Assembly: GCF_964355755.1 (NCBI RefSeq)
Contig: NC_092677.1
Span: 8,809,001-8,873,000 of the forward strand
DNA length: 64,000 bases
DNA from: Antedon mediterranea
Taxonomy: Eukaryota; Echinodermata; Crinoidea; Comatulida; Antedonidae
Direction of reading: 5' to 3'
Shown here: positions 50,501 through 62,200 of the stretch, piece by piece
Layout of the letters: the number at the start of each line of letters is the position of its first letter
How positions within the stretch are numbered: the first letter of the stretch is position 1
The notes under the pieces: generated by a model
What the model was told of the DNA's origin: nothing
Database searches by the model: none
What the model saw: the letters and a program-made list of their open reading frames with translations, nothing else
Translations under genes and position numbers: made by a program

Positions 50501-51043
50501 TGACAGTACAGATATAGAATATATATATAAAAGTAGTCAAAAGAAAGAATCTCCACTGTTCTTTATACAGTATATAAACTGTGGTGTGCATGTCATTATG
50601 TTATCTTGTCAAAAATAATTCTAGCCATTCATTCAAGCTGGTTCACTATAAAAGTATACCCCAATGTGGACAAAATTATTTAGTTTTTGCTTATTTCAAC
50701 AATAAAATTAACTTCCAATTAACCAGTAGGTTAACACTGATATTCAGCCCCACCCCCTCCTTTAAAATCAATATTGAGTATAGGGAACCCTGGTTTAAAT
50801 ATTTTAATGTCATTTTAGTGTTGAAGATTTTTTCTCTTCTAGGGTATGTACTTTGTGTCGTCTGTTCTTTTAATGCGAATGAACATGCCGCCACAGTATC
50901 GAGTGATCATAACCGAGGTTCTAGGTGATCTGCAATTCAACTTCTATCATCGGTGGTTTGACGTTATATTTTTAATAAGCGCCCTTTCTAGTATCGTGTT
51001 TTTATACTTGGCGCACAAACAAGCACCAGAAAAGAACATGTGA
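41509..51043 (+). CDS. GPR89: Golgi pH regulator (GPHR/GPR89 family), 453 aa
   Basis: 13 exons: 41509-41550, 41849-41908, 42141-42244, 42450-42556, 42944-43054, 43189-43309, 48431-48511, 48686-48786, 49026-49114, 49431-49619, 50199-50288, 50415-50480, 50843-51043; phases are consistent. The family is a polytopic Golgi/ER membrane anion channel required for acidification of the Golgi lumen and normal glycosylation. Diagnostic runs: [96 protein letters not shown] and the C-terminal LAHKQAPEK. Length is within two residues of the human protein (455 aa, from memory). Intron 4 holds an interstitial telomere tract and intron 6 a 4.9-kb repeat, so intron 6 is much the longest. Possible poly(A) signals: AATAAA near 51210 and 51466. 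Confidence 0.95.
42836..42895. repeat. Interstitial telomere-like tract (CCCTAA)n
   Basis: About 60 bp of CCCCTAACCCCTAACCCTAA with some C-run expansions, in GPHR intron 4. The complementary strand is G-rich (GGGTTAG) with closely spaced G runs. Confidence 0.9.
43353..48274. repeat. Hierarchical minisatellite (17, 136 and 1496 bp periods) in GPHR intron 6
   Basis: The base unit is 17 bp (ATGAATAGGGGTGTCCC and variants). From about 43500 to 47000 units are arranged in 136-bp (8 x 17) higher-order repeats holding a unique half (GGTTGGCCATAGTGTTTAAA, GGTTCACAAGAATATGT). Variants such as GAATAGGGATGTCCC recur every 1496 bp (11 x 136). From 47050 to 48260 only 17-bp units remain apart from one 136-type unit near 47890. 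The array is bounded by TACAGTAAAA (43353) and TTTTTACTGTA (ending 48274), an inverted pair that may be transposon ends. The long open frames on the minus strand follow from the repeat lacking stops and are not genes. Confidence 0.95.
49284..49372 (+). repeat. CGGT-type dispersed element, copy 3
   Basis: TTTTAGCTCTACAGCTCAC, TATGTCGGTCGGTCGGTAAA, CACGCGACTGCAGCCATG. The same element as at 18800 and 19660 kb-scale positions, here in GPHR intron 9. Confidence 0.55.
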
Positions 51044-51771
51044 CACAGCAATCACTATCAGGCTGATAATTTCCCACCTTAAGGATCAACAAAAAACATT
51101 TACTTAATGACCTTCTTCAGCAGAGCAGGAGTTTTTAAATGATTGAGCAATAACATACTGTATAATATTAATAGTCTAAAAAAAGTATTATTTTATTTTA
51201 GCTGTCAAAATAAAGGAGCCTGTAGTGCTACCACCCCCCCCCCCCCCCCCACACACACACTTCATATGGTGTCACCAGATCATTACAACAAACAAATCTC
51301 CAGACGGAAACAAAGTGACTGAATGTCTGAAAATAAGTAATCAGGGAATAGTGATTACTCTTCCCATGGTATTATTAAGCAAGTTTCTCCTCGCCAACCT
51401 GGGACCTGGGACCTGTATTCACCATTTACACATAGGCTAAGGGAAACACAGTTTTGAAGTAAAACAGAGTGAATAAAGTTTAAGGTAAATCCCATTGACT
51501 TAAGTGGTATAATTGGTGAATATGGTCACTGGAATTTTTTATTTTTTTTTTATTTTTTTTGTTACTGTTTGAATGTACTTTTGAACATTGTTTTCTAACC
51601 AAATTAAAAGTGTTCAAGTTGGTCCAAACAGTAACAATCAATAGACGTATAGTTTAGGAAAGTATCTAGTCTCACTCTCCAAAGATGCAGCTGCTCGGCT
51701 TATAATATAATATAGAAGATAAAAGGGAACTAAACTATAGCATCAATATATTTTGTCACAGAAAATAAAGA

Positions 51772-52085
51772 GGGAGTGAGTGAGTGGCCGAGCAGTTAAG
51801 ACAGTGGAACCGTAATTACGTAGCTATAACATCGGCAAGGGTTCGAGGCTCACTCACTCTATGGTTCTGGGGATAGAACATGTCTTCTCACATAAGGACT
51901 ATAAACCGTAGTTCCAGTGTACACATAGCTCATATGCACTTTAAAGAACCTAGTACATCTTTTGAGACGAGTAGAGGGTTACCCCGGTGTACTAGTCCAC
52001 ACAAACACAGCCACTGTGCAATTGGGACTGGACCGTTTGAGTTTAGTGTTTACCACCTGTTGGTCCCAATCCTTCACTAACAGAG
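51772..52085 (+). repeat. SINE family 2, best-preserved copy
   Basis: tRNA-like head TGGCCGAGCAGTTAAGAC with box-B-like GGTTCGAGGC, then ATGTCTTCTCACATAAGGAC, GTTCCAGTGTACACA and GCACTTTAAAGAACC. It ends with TGTTTACCACCTG. The order matches the copies at 22895 and 32862. Confidence 0.8.
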
Positions 52086-53040
52086 AGTTCGTGAGAAGTT
52101 GAATATATAAAAAAATGTAAAGCCTAAATTCAAAGAGTGTTACAAGTATGTAGCTTAAAATGTTTTTTTAAATATGGGTGTGTAATTTTTTTATTTTATT
52201 CAATTCGTATATTTTTTCAATACAGTATATTAGCAAAAAGTAATTGCCTTATATTATGCTTTTACTGACTTTAATTTATGTTACATAGTTGAGGAAAACA
52301 ATGTACATTATTTTATTTATGCTCATTATTATGGAAACTGATGGAAAATCAGTATCTGTAGAGTATACAGTATTTTAAATATTAAACAAAAAATAAACTG
52401 TAATGATTATTTTGTATGTTTTAATGTCCGCCTATATACCGGTCGATTGTTTCTCGTACAAATAGGTTTTGCAAACGATTTTATCCAGCTTCCATTCGGG
52501 CACTGAATGCTGGTCAGTATACCGTACAAGAGTGATGCGACACTTTCGAATTGTAATTATTTTTGTTAGTTTTTTATTTTCCCGTTCTTAGAACAAACAT
52601 AATTTCTATGTATATTTTATATGCACATGTCAATACAAAAATGGAAATAATTTTCCACTGATGAATGAATGAATGAATGAATAACTACAGACTTGGGGCA
52701 AGTTTACTATACTACCTGTACTGGAATGAAGATCAAACACTTGGTAGAAAGGAACGGATATTACTACAAAAAACATATCAATATAGCTTTATTTCCATAA
52801 TATAAATATAATTTTTCATTCTTTTTTTCTTACTATTATTTTCATTTTGTTTTATTTATATATTGCACTAAAGTACAGACACCAGTGTTAGTACTAAAGT
52901 AATTATAAACATTAAAAAAAGTACTTATTTACAATCATTTTGTCCATAAAAAAAGTTCATTAAAAAAACATAGATGTATAAATTACAATCTCATTCCCAT
53001 CATAATTTGTATCTTAACTAAAATTAATTTCCATTTTCCA

Positions 53041-53300
53041 CTCAGAGATTTCTAAATTTATAATGTGCTCTTTTACAGTAACACTGTCTCAAAACAAAGA
53101 CAACAACTTTCATCACCATTTGTGTCGAATAGCTCTCATCAAGCGACACTAAGTGCTCATTCACACCACTCAATCAGAGATTTCTAAATTTATGATATGC
53201 TTTTTTACAGAACACTGTCTCAAAACAAAGACAAAACTGTCATCACCATTTGTGTCAAATAGCTCTCACCAAGCGACACTAAGTGCTCATTCACACCACT
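53041..53300. repeat. Tandem duplication of about 127 bp just 3' of the BBOX-like gene
   Basis: TCAGAGATTTCTAAATTTAT... AACACTGTCTCAAAACAAAG... GCGACACTAAGTGCTCATTC occurs twice in a row with small differences. On the transcript strand it would lie in the 3' UTR or directly after it. Confidence 0.85.
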
Positions 53301-53406
53301 TATACTTTTCATTTGAATCTGAACATAAATGTATTATAAGAAGATGAGAAAAATGAATAGATTCTAATCATATTCTCATTTTTTCATATTATTGCATTGA
53401 TTGCAT

Positions 53407-56400
53407 TTACTTTCCTCTTTGAAGAACGCGTAGTCTGGAATCAATTTCATCCCAATCTAAATAACCGGACTCGATGTGACGAGCTTTATCTTCTGAAACT
53501 ACGAAATCATCACGTCCATGTAGAAGACGAATGTTGCTGACTGTAAAGATTTCGCCTACAAAATAGATAAGTAATCAATAGGTAAGGTAGATATTATTCA
53601 GGTCGGTCTGTCTGTTTACTGGACACATAAGAGTACATTATTGTTTAATAGTGCCCTGGTAAACTAATATATTGACTAGTACATTATGAGGTAAATTCTA
53701 ACCTTCAAGAAGCCTGCGTTTGTACATGTTTTCAGGGTCATATAGAATGTCAGAGAAAATCTTGAGGGCCCGGTAGAACTCTGCTACTTCTTCCACGGAA
53801 GATGCACTAACGTTGCTGGTTCTGAGATGCTCATGGTAGCTGATGCAAACTGGGTCACCTTCCTCATTCAAACTGAACAAATAAAATTACTAAAAATGTA
53901 CAACTTACATTTATAAATGCAATTTCAATATTACAAGAATAAAGTCGTAAATTAAATTAATGCTGTAAAGCCATGTCTACACTGTCAAACTAGTTTGACA
54001 AAAAGTGTCATGTGCCCAAATATGGCAGTGATATACCCAAATATGGTAGTGATATGACATCATCATGTCCATGGGCATATCAAATTTTTTTGTCACAATG
54101 TTTGATAGTGTAGACATATATAAAGTTGAAATGCATCAAGACCAGTGATTTGACTCATTCTATGCATGGAGAAATTCTTCCATTTCTATGTAGTCTTCTA
54201 GTTAATAAGGCTTGTCTTATAAACGAGAGATCACAGGTTCAAATCCAGGCAGATGACATTTTATCAAACATATTAATTGTATTCAACTTATTATGATAGA
54301 AATAAAAGATCAAGGTTCTCAATGTGTAAACCTTTATTATTAAGCTCTGTCTACACTATCAAACTTTATATTTAAAATGATGTCATATTACTACCAAATT
54401 TGGGCACATCTCATTCTTGTTTTCAAAGTTTGATAGTGTAGACAAAGCTTTGGTCTATATTAGTTTGATGAATATATATTTATAAATATTAATGTTGATA
54501 AAATAAAGAACCAAGGAAGACTATGGCAGCATGCTTACCTTATTGTTGGTTTGCTCATACGATGTTCAAAATATGAGCCATGTTCAATGCCAGTTATTCC
54601 ATGTTCCATTTTGACCTTTGTCAGTATGTCGTACGCCTGTGGGTCCTTCTCTTTGAGGACTTTGGCAGCGTAAAAGCCATCTACTAGCCAGTTTTCTCCT
54701 CCAGTGCAAGCGGGCAGAGACAAACAGTGCAAGAGAACAACCTAAAGTATGTATTGAAAAATGGGTTTGATAAAATAGGAAATTGGTTGATATTATTGTC
54801 TACCCTTTAAATGTCTGTCTACACTATCAAACTAGTTTGACAAAAGTGTGATGTGCCCAAACATGGTAGTAATACCGTATTCCCAAACATGGTAGTGATA
54901 TGTCCATATATGGACATATCCATAAAATTTGATAGTGTAGACAAGGCTTAAGACTTACAGATTTGGAAAAGAATTTTTGTTAAATAAAAATTTTAAATAT
55001 TGATTGATTGATAAATGATAGATATTACCATCATAAGTTTGTATAACAAACATGACAAAGCAACTATGTAGGGTCATGTTCCTAGTCTGCCTTGATTTGA
55101 TATTTGGGAGCCTTTCTACTTGCGACAATGTAGGTTTACATAATTTACATGTTAATTCATTGTGTGTATTGGGATTGCTTTCTCACTTGATCCCTTGACA
55201 CTGTTTTAGCTACAAACAATGACACATTATGGGCAGGTCGTAGGTCGTCGAAAACTCAATGTTTGATATTAAAGAGAAATCACTGTACCCCTGGAGTGAG
55301 AGACATGTACATCATATCAGAATGCAGTAGGATTTTCTTGGGAGTGTAAGCAAGAACGTAAGAATTTGGTTTTGACTTGATAGATGAGATCAAACTGAAA
55401 GAAAATACAATTTGAATATGTGTGGAAGAAGTTTAAATGTTTTATAAATTAAAAAATAAAGTATTAGTAATCAAAAACTTGTCAATCATGATTAATGTGC
55501 AGTATGTATCAGAAAGATGTGTCATGAACTTTGGAATCATATCATGAGGATAATTTATTTGTTTTGTTTAAATTGATTGCATGTTCCAACAATATCATTA
55601 AAAATATATCTATATTGTAAAACCAATATTGGTAAATGATTGGTCGATGTACACAATATTGCTAAATGAACATTTATATGAATGCAAGTCTATGTAGGCC
55701 TAGGCTTACTCCTGCTCCAGGGAAATATTATAAACAAAATATTTTTCCTAATGTTAAGGAATAAAATAAGGGGAAAAAATAACTACACACATTAATAGGC
55801 CTACATACATATATATACACATTGATAAATAATGCTGATTGATAACTGTAGATTTTTACCCTGTACTATATTTCTTACCCCCACATTGCTTCTCGTAAAA
55901 ACGACACTCTTTTTCCAAGTTTAATCAGCTCTAATTCTTTAGTAGGGGCATTCTGCAGCATAGCAATTCCATACATTTTCAACGCTTCTAGCCATGCTTT
56001 AAGAGCATCATTATCTTGAAGGACATCAGCGTAGTCAAACATTGGAAAGGCTTTTTCGATGTCATGGGCGTTCCATAGAACAGGCTGATATCCATCAAGC
56101 GGCTTTTTTCTACAAAGTTGCCGATCGAAAAGCCAGGACGCGTCAAGCGGACTAGAGTGACCATCAGTGCCAATGACATGAACAGACTGTCCACTTTCAT
56201 CCACAGTAGTTGCCGACGCTTTATCATTTAGGTTCTGTTCATTGAGAGGAACAAGTCGTTCTGAAATATCTTCATTAATGTTGAAACATTTTGTGCACGG
56301 ACAATTATCTCGGATCCATGCATACGGATACAAGGCGTTTTCACCGTTATCCCATGTCACATGTACGAACTCACCATCCTCAGATACACTACTGCTGGCA

Positions 56401-56672
56401 ATATTTACTGCATCTGTGACTGGTTTTAGTCGTTGCCAGTCTGTAGGGCTAGCAGAAAACTGACGACCAACACGGCTGAAAATATTCGGTTTGTTCGGGT
56501 TGTGTCTGCTGGATAAGACTTGGATAATTTTAGGCCTAGGCCTAGGCTTTGGGTGAATAATGCTACTATATGCTCGACTGATATGGTTATTTGCTAAACA
56601 AGAAATACCTAAGCTTCTAATGAAGGAAAATCGCAGAAGATTCTTGCTACAAAGCATGATGTTTTTCCACAT
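53407..56672 (-). CDS. BBOX1: Gamma-butyrobetaine dioxygenase-like 2-oxoglutarate oxygenase, 473 aa
   Basis: Exons 55879-56672, 55289-55394, 54539-54741, 53703-53872, 53407-53555; phases agree. The family hydroxylates gamma-butyrobetaine to carnitine (BBOX1) or trimethyllysine (TMLHE), using Fe(II), 2-oxoglutarate and ascorbate. N-terminal zinc site: Cys124, Cys126, Cys129 (RDNCPCTKC) and His172. Iron ligands: His289-Ser-Asp291 and His437 (LLHGR). The 2-oxoglutarate arginine is probably Arg450 (ARHIESGYLDW). VVLLHCL and VDGFYAAKVL are also typical. The product is about 85 residues longer at the N-terminus than human BBOX1, and that part is basic and Ser/Arg-rich like a mitochondrial presequence. 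HSDMMYMSLTPG aligns with the BBOX iron-site region; BBOX fits better than TMLHE, but substrate is not proven. Confidence 0.88.
53967..54118. repeat. MITE family A copy in BBOX-like intron 4... upstream copy
   Basis: Intronic. Ends CATGTCTACACTGTCAAAC and GTTTGATAGTGTAGACAT. The interior has two AAATATGGTAGTGATAT-like words, a small internal duplication. Confidence 0.7.
54340..54450. repeat. MITE family A copy, BBOX-like intron
   Basis: TTAAGCTCTGTCTACACTA at the left, TTTGATAGTGTAGACAAAGC at the right; about 111 bp. TTAA is retained at the left end only. Confidence 0.75.
54807..54951. repeat. MITE family A copy with TTAA ends, BBOX-like intron
   Basis: TTAAATGTCTGTCTACACTA at the left and GTGTAGACAAGGCTTAA at the right. 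TTAA at 54807-54810 and 54948-54951. Third copy within 1 kb. Confidence 0.75.
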
Positions 56673-56831
56673 AAAAAGTAGCGTAAATTAGCCGACGAAT
56701 GTGAAAAATACTCTGTTTGCTGTTTGAGGTGGTGATATTCAGAGGTCATTCTGACTTCTGTACATCTCTACGGAGCGCCATTTATGCCTTTTATTTACTT
56801 CAGAAATAGAAATAGTACTACGGTAACTGGT

Positions 56832-57560
56832 CCAGTGGATCAAAATTGGCACCGGTGGAGCACAGTGATAGAATAGAAATAAGTCACTAAATTTAAATAT
56901 ATTTTCGTATGTTAATACACTGAGCTAAATGAACCCAATTTGGCACCAGTGGAGCACAGTGATATCAAATAATAAGTTATTGAACTTTAATATCTTTTCG
57001 TGTGTACTGTGCTCAAGTGGACCCAATTTGGTGCCAGTAGTGGAGCTCAGTGATATAAAATAGAAATAAGTCACTGAACTTTAATATATTTTTGTATGTT
57101 TTATACACTGTGCTCAAGTGGACCCAATTTTGCGCCAGTGGAGCACATATAACATGGAAATAAAGTCACAAATTTGTATTATTTCATTCGTATGTTAATA
57201 CACTACGCTCAAGTGGACCCAATTTCGTGCTAATGGAGCACAGTGATATAAAATATATTAAGTCACCTGCATTTTGATATTTTTTTTGTATGTTAATACA
57301 CTGTGCTCAAGTGAACCCAATTTGGTGCTAGTGGAACACAGTGATATAAAATTAAAATAAATCACTGCATTTTAATATGTTTTCGTATGTTAATACACTG
57401 TGCTCAAGTGGACCTACTAATATTTGGCACCAGTGGAGCACAGTGATATGAAATAGAAATAAGTCACTGAATTTTAATATATTTGTTATGTTAATACACT
57501 GTGCTCAATTGAACCCAATTTTCCACCAGGGGAGCACAGTAGTATATAGAAATAAAGTCA
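56832..57560. repeat. Minisatellite of about 98-bp units upstream of the BBOX-like gene
   Basis: About seven units containing AGTGGAGCACAGTGATAT, AAATAAGTCACTGAATTTTA, TTCGTATGTTAATACACTG and GCTCAAGTGGACCCAATTTG. The array begins about 160 bp upstream of the BBOX-like start codon. Confidence 0.9.
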
Positions 57561-58327
57561 CTAAGTTTTAATAAATTTAAGAAACAACCAAATGCTTTGT
57601 TGATATATAATTTGGAGTCCTGAGGACGATCAAAGCATATTGATCGGTGGAATAGACTGGTCGGTGGAATAGAGTTAAAGGTATACGACCAAATGTGTTT
57701 GGGGTTCACAGAATTATACGTCCCCCCTTTCCACGACACATCAGGAGACGAAAAAAAATCTCTGCAACTTGAAGGTTATCTTCATAGCTCAAGTTATCAA
57801 TTTGTCAACACTCCCACCGATTCTTGAAATTATTGATCTTCCTACTTATTACTTCCCTACTCTCCCTTTACTCATGATCAGAAGTAGGGAATTGTGTAAA
57901 ATTAAAACTGGTGATCTTCCTCCACGTATCGTGCGTGCATTTGCCTGTGAACATACTAAGCACTTGCCCATATTTATATTATTATTTAACTTTATTTCCA
58001 AAAATTGTAATGTAAACACGCACTTGCAAATTCTGATTAAGTTCTTACATGTATGCTATCTACATCAAAAAAAAATTAATAATGAAAACATAATGAATCA
58101 AAATAACAAAAGCCACTTATTTCTGTTGCTGGCAATCTCACGATGAGTGTCATTAACATTACCCAACATTAAATGTGTACTTAACAGATTAGTTTAATTG
58201 ATTTTTTCAAATACGGCCTTTTATTGAATAATTAAAATTCACAATTACTAAATAATCAACAATGAAAAACAAACAAAAACCTCAATGCACTACAACACAC
58301 ATGTCTGTGTTGGATTTAGATTGTCTG

Positions 58328-58531
58328 TTAAGATATATTGTCCCCCTGAAAATGTTTGAAATCGTTGAATATGTCATTTTAATGTCACATAATAGTTTGA
58401 AAAAAAAATGGATCGAAAAGTGAAAACATTTTTGTTTTGTTTCTACGGCCGGAAATGATTAACTTTATTAAAACACGAAATGGCATATTCTTCATTTTGT
58501 TCATGTTTTTTGGAGGAAAATACATCTTTAA
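58328..58531. repeat. MITE family C, short copy with TTAA at both ends
   Basis: TTAAGATATATTGTCCCCCTG at the left (20-bp core) and GGAGGAAAATACATCTTTAA at the right are inverted. About 204 bp, an internally deleted form of the longer copies at 4642 and 38978. Confidence 0.7.
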
Positions 58532-59253
58532 TAAATAAAAAGTTATTTACATATCGGTACGTGTGCCTATTTACTTCGCATTCAAAATTCAGTGAACGCA
58601 GTGGCGCATAATTCGCACGCCCCAACCCCCGTCCTCCACCTCCCAAATAGTCTGATTTTTATCTGACAAAAATATAATCAAATTTCTTTCAACATAATTA
58701 TAAATGTATACTATTTTAATTTCATAGGAATTGATATTGTAGCCCTAACAATTTAAAAAAAACAAATTTCTAACGCAAATATATACCTTCACTACTTCCA
58801 CGGAATTTAACCTATCTCAACATTATTTAGTTTAGCCACGCCAATACTCGTCCCTTGAAAAAAATCACGTGATTTTCTTCCAGAAAATAACCAATAAGAA
58901 CGTCGTATGTTTTTCAGATTCCCTAAGAAATCTCTTAGAATCCGAGTGGCCGATAAATGATAGTTGTAGCCGAGGGACAATATTCGTAGCTTAAATTTTG
59001 AAGAATTAGTAACAATAAAATCGATTCACAGGTAAGAAGGGTATTTAACATACTTTCATAAATTCAATCAAAACAGAATAACCTCTTATAACCTCTATAT
59101 AACATATTTCTCTCACGTTTGTACGTAAGAAAGTTAGTTAATTCAATTAATGTTAAAGCATCCATAGCCATATTATTAAAATATGCAACTCATACTCTGT
59201 ACCCATGAATTATGCTGCGTTCATTTAATCATTAGTCCTCATTATTGACATAC

Positions 59254-62200
59254 TCAGTTAATAAATGTATCCATCATGTCTAAAATTGTCTTTGCATTTA
59301 AGATACACTTGTCAGCATCTTCTCTATCGTATATGGCATGCGGTATCTGATTGCTATACCGACGTGGATAACGAGTGGCATTCTGATCTTTGCCGTAGGT
59401 ACATAGCTCATTTACATAGTTACGCAGATCAGGTGGACACCCTGGTATACACTCAACGTTGATTGCCAGCCGGGTGAGATCATGTGTTATAAAGCTTTTT
59501 CCAGTATGTGATAATATAGCAGCTTTTAACGACTTCTCTGCTGCTTGCATACATTTATAGGCAACCCATTCATAACTTGGATTACGCCTGTTAATATCAT
59601 TATTGGCTGCTTCGAAGTCATAACGAGCTTGCTTTTGCCACAGTTTAGCTTGGCCCGGCGATGGTGTATATGCAAAATTACGATAATTCGTCTCACCACT
59701 AAATCCAAATCCTGTTGAATTATAACTTCGATTTCTTCTGTCTCTTCCAGCTCTTTGGTTCCAAGTCCTAAAATGTTCCTCCCATTTTCCAGAATTACTT
59801 TGATAGTAATTTCTCTCAGCCGACACTTTGCGTCTAGGAAGCCCTTTTTCTAAACGATCTATTTCATTTTTTAAATGCTTAAAAACTTCAGTGCAAAAGT
59901 CTTCATTACCTGGATTTTTATCCGGATGCCATTTCAAGTATAATCGTTTGATTGCTTTTTTTCTTTCAGTATCTTCTAGTGTCCAAATCTCTTCAAGTTT
60001 GTCTGACAATTTATTTTTAGCATCGTCAAGATTTTCACAGACTGGTGGGGATAACGATGCTTTAGGGTCTTCATTGTCATGTGGAGGAGCTACGTAAGGC
60101 TGCAAGTCCAAATATGTGTGACATGTTTCTTTACGCGATCGCCATTTGTATAGACTAAGTGTGCCCACAGTACTTTGTGTCCCATAGTCAATAATATACA
60201 TTCTTTTGAGCGAGCTTCCTGAAGTATTACTTTTTTTTTTCTGTAATATTTTTGCATACACAAATTCTTCTTGATCTGTTTCATATACAACGTACTCCCC
60301 AACAGTAAAATCATTGAATGGATCATTATCTAATGACTCAACTACATCATCTGGTACACGGGATCCCAGCTTTGGCGGCGCCATTCTATCGGACCTAATA
60401 GCGTCTAATGCCGGAATGTTTATTTCACTTAGCAACTTCTGTATTTTGTTTAGATCATTAACTATCATCTTTAACACTGTCTTGAAGTCCAACACTCCTG
60501 TAAGGTCACAAATAAACTCTGACAGTTTTATGTTTAGATTAGTAGTAACACCTAAACTATCTCCATCATCATGATGCCTCATAAAAATGGTCACAGATTG
60601 TTCTCTTTCTAGGAAGCATTCTGATTCAGAAGTGCTTCCTTCAATTACTTCACCAAATTCCTCAAGATGGGTTTCCAAGTTGTTGATACATTTAATGGTA
60701 AGCTGATCTCGAGATAATCTTGAGAAGATGTCGGAAAGGTAAGTTTCTGACAGTTCAACATTCTTTTGATTAGCCTCATGCTTTAAAATACGACATATAC
60801 CTTGACGAAATTCTATGGATTGGAGTTGACGTTTAATGAAATGTAGCTGATCCCAAAGCGCCTCCTTGGCATAACGACATTCACTTTGATTTGAACTCAT
60901 AGTTTCTGTCACATGTTCACTGAATTTACAAGGTTTTATTTCTGCCGGCATGTTTTCAATATACACAGTTGCAGGACTCTTCAAACCGGCATCAGATAAA
61001 TCGAAAAGAATTTTTTCGACATTTTTCACCTTCATTCTATCCTCAAACAATGGTTTGTCGTAGTACTTCATATTGCTCGACTCGACAAGTTGGTACGCTC
61101 GATTTGGAAGATACAGTTTCGTTACATCTTGCAACCAGTTTTTATCCTCATAATTTTCGAAGACTTTTTTAACAGCAAATTTTATCATGGAGACCAAATT
61201 TGGATCTTTATCAAACGATTGTTCGTTTATATCATCGTGAACCATTGTCATAAGTTCACAGCATTGCCAAATAGAAGGTTCATCCTGAGCACCAAGGTGG
61301 CTAAATAGGTCCATATATGGGACAAATGCGTTGGGTATTGCACAGATGTATGGTGTAAGTTTTAGACCTGGTTTCATATGTTTAACAGTATACTTAGGCG
61401 GGATGAGTAATGTATCGTCGCAGGCTAACAGCATGGGCACGTCTTTTAGTTCTTTCACAATACCATCAGCATTCACATTACCGTCTTTACATTGCTTAGA
61501 AAAATGTTGATAGATTGATTGCATCACATCATGTAACATTGTTTGGCATTCAGAAGATGTTGCTCCTGTTCCTGTTCTTTTTGAATGGTTATAATATTTT
61601 TCTTTCAGATGGCAGCATAGATTTTTAGTATGCTGTTGAACAATTTTGAGTGATGGAGCTTCAGAAACATTTAGGTGTTTTAAAATGTCCATAAATGCTT
61701 TAGCCGGCTTACTAAATGACACATTGAAAGGAACAGCATAGTCAGGTAAAATATTTGCACTTGTCCAGACAAGGTGTGTATTAGACTTAGTCAATGCGCC
61801 GTTGTATGCTATACTTCTTGTATCAGTACATCCTGTACAAAACTGTTTGTGGAGTTCCACCAAGTTCTTATCCAAGGTACTTGGCACTAAAAATGCAATG
61901 TCACTTAATTTTCCTAAGAAAAATACATCACTCTTCCATTCTTCACTATTGTTAATGTACTTCACAAGGTCTTTAGATTGCTGTAGACCTACATTTGCCT
62001 CAACACCAATAGTTACTTCAATTTGCTTTGCAAATTCCAAAACCATGTCTTCTTTAGGTTGTGTTTGTAACCCTAGATCTATCATCAATTCTCTCCATTT
62101 GCTCTTATCGAACGGATTTGGCAAGAACATGTCGGGTTGTAGCATATGTTGGAATATTATGTCTGAGTCATCAAAATAATCGCATATACGTTTTAACGGT

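Larger units (their letters stand above)
51044..53406. other. Convergent intergenic region between GPHR and the BBOX-like gene
   Basis: 3' flanks of both genes; no coding exon recognised. It contains a poly-C run and (CA)n at 51234-51260, a SINE at 51772-52085, a (TGAA)n run near 52655-52680 and a tandem duplication at 53041-53300. Confidence 0.6.
56673..59253. other. Intergenic region between the BBOX-like and sacsin-type genes
   Basis: It holds the minisatellite at 56832-57560 and a family C MITE at 58328-58531. A 125-codon open frame at 57769-58146 has no recognisable domain or splice context. At 58900-59032 a GATTCACAG/gtaagaag donor on the plus strand hints at an untranslated exon. Confidence 0.5.

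Noticed and set aside
50581-50928. 115-codon frame overlapping the last GPHR exon in another frame
   Set aside because: The GPHR frame is strongly conserved here, so the other frame is a shadow.
57769-58146. 125-codon open frame on the plus strand
   Set aside because: No recognisable domain, codon composition like the AT-rich surroundings, and no splice or promoter context.
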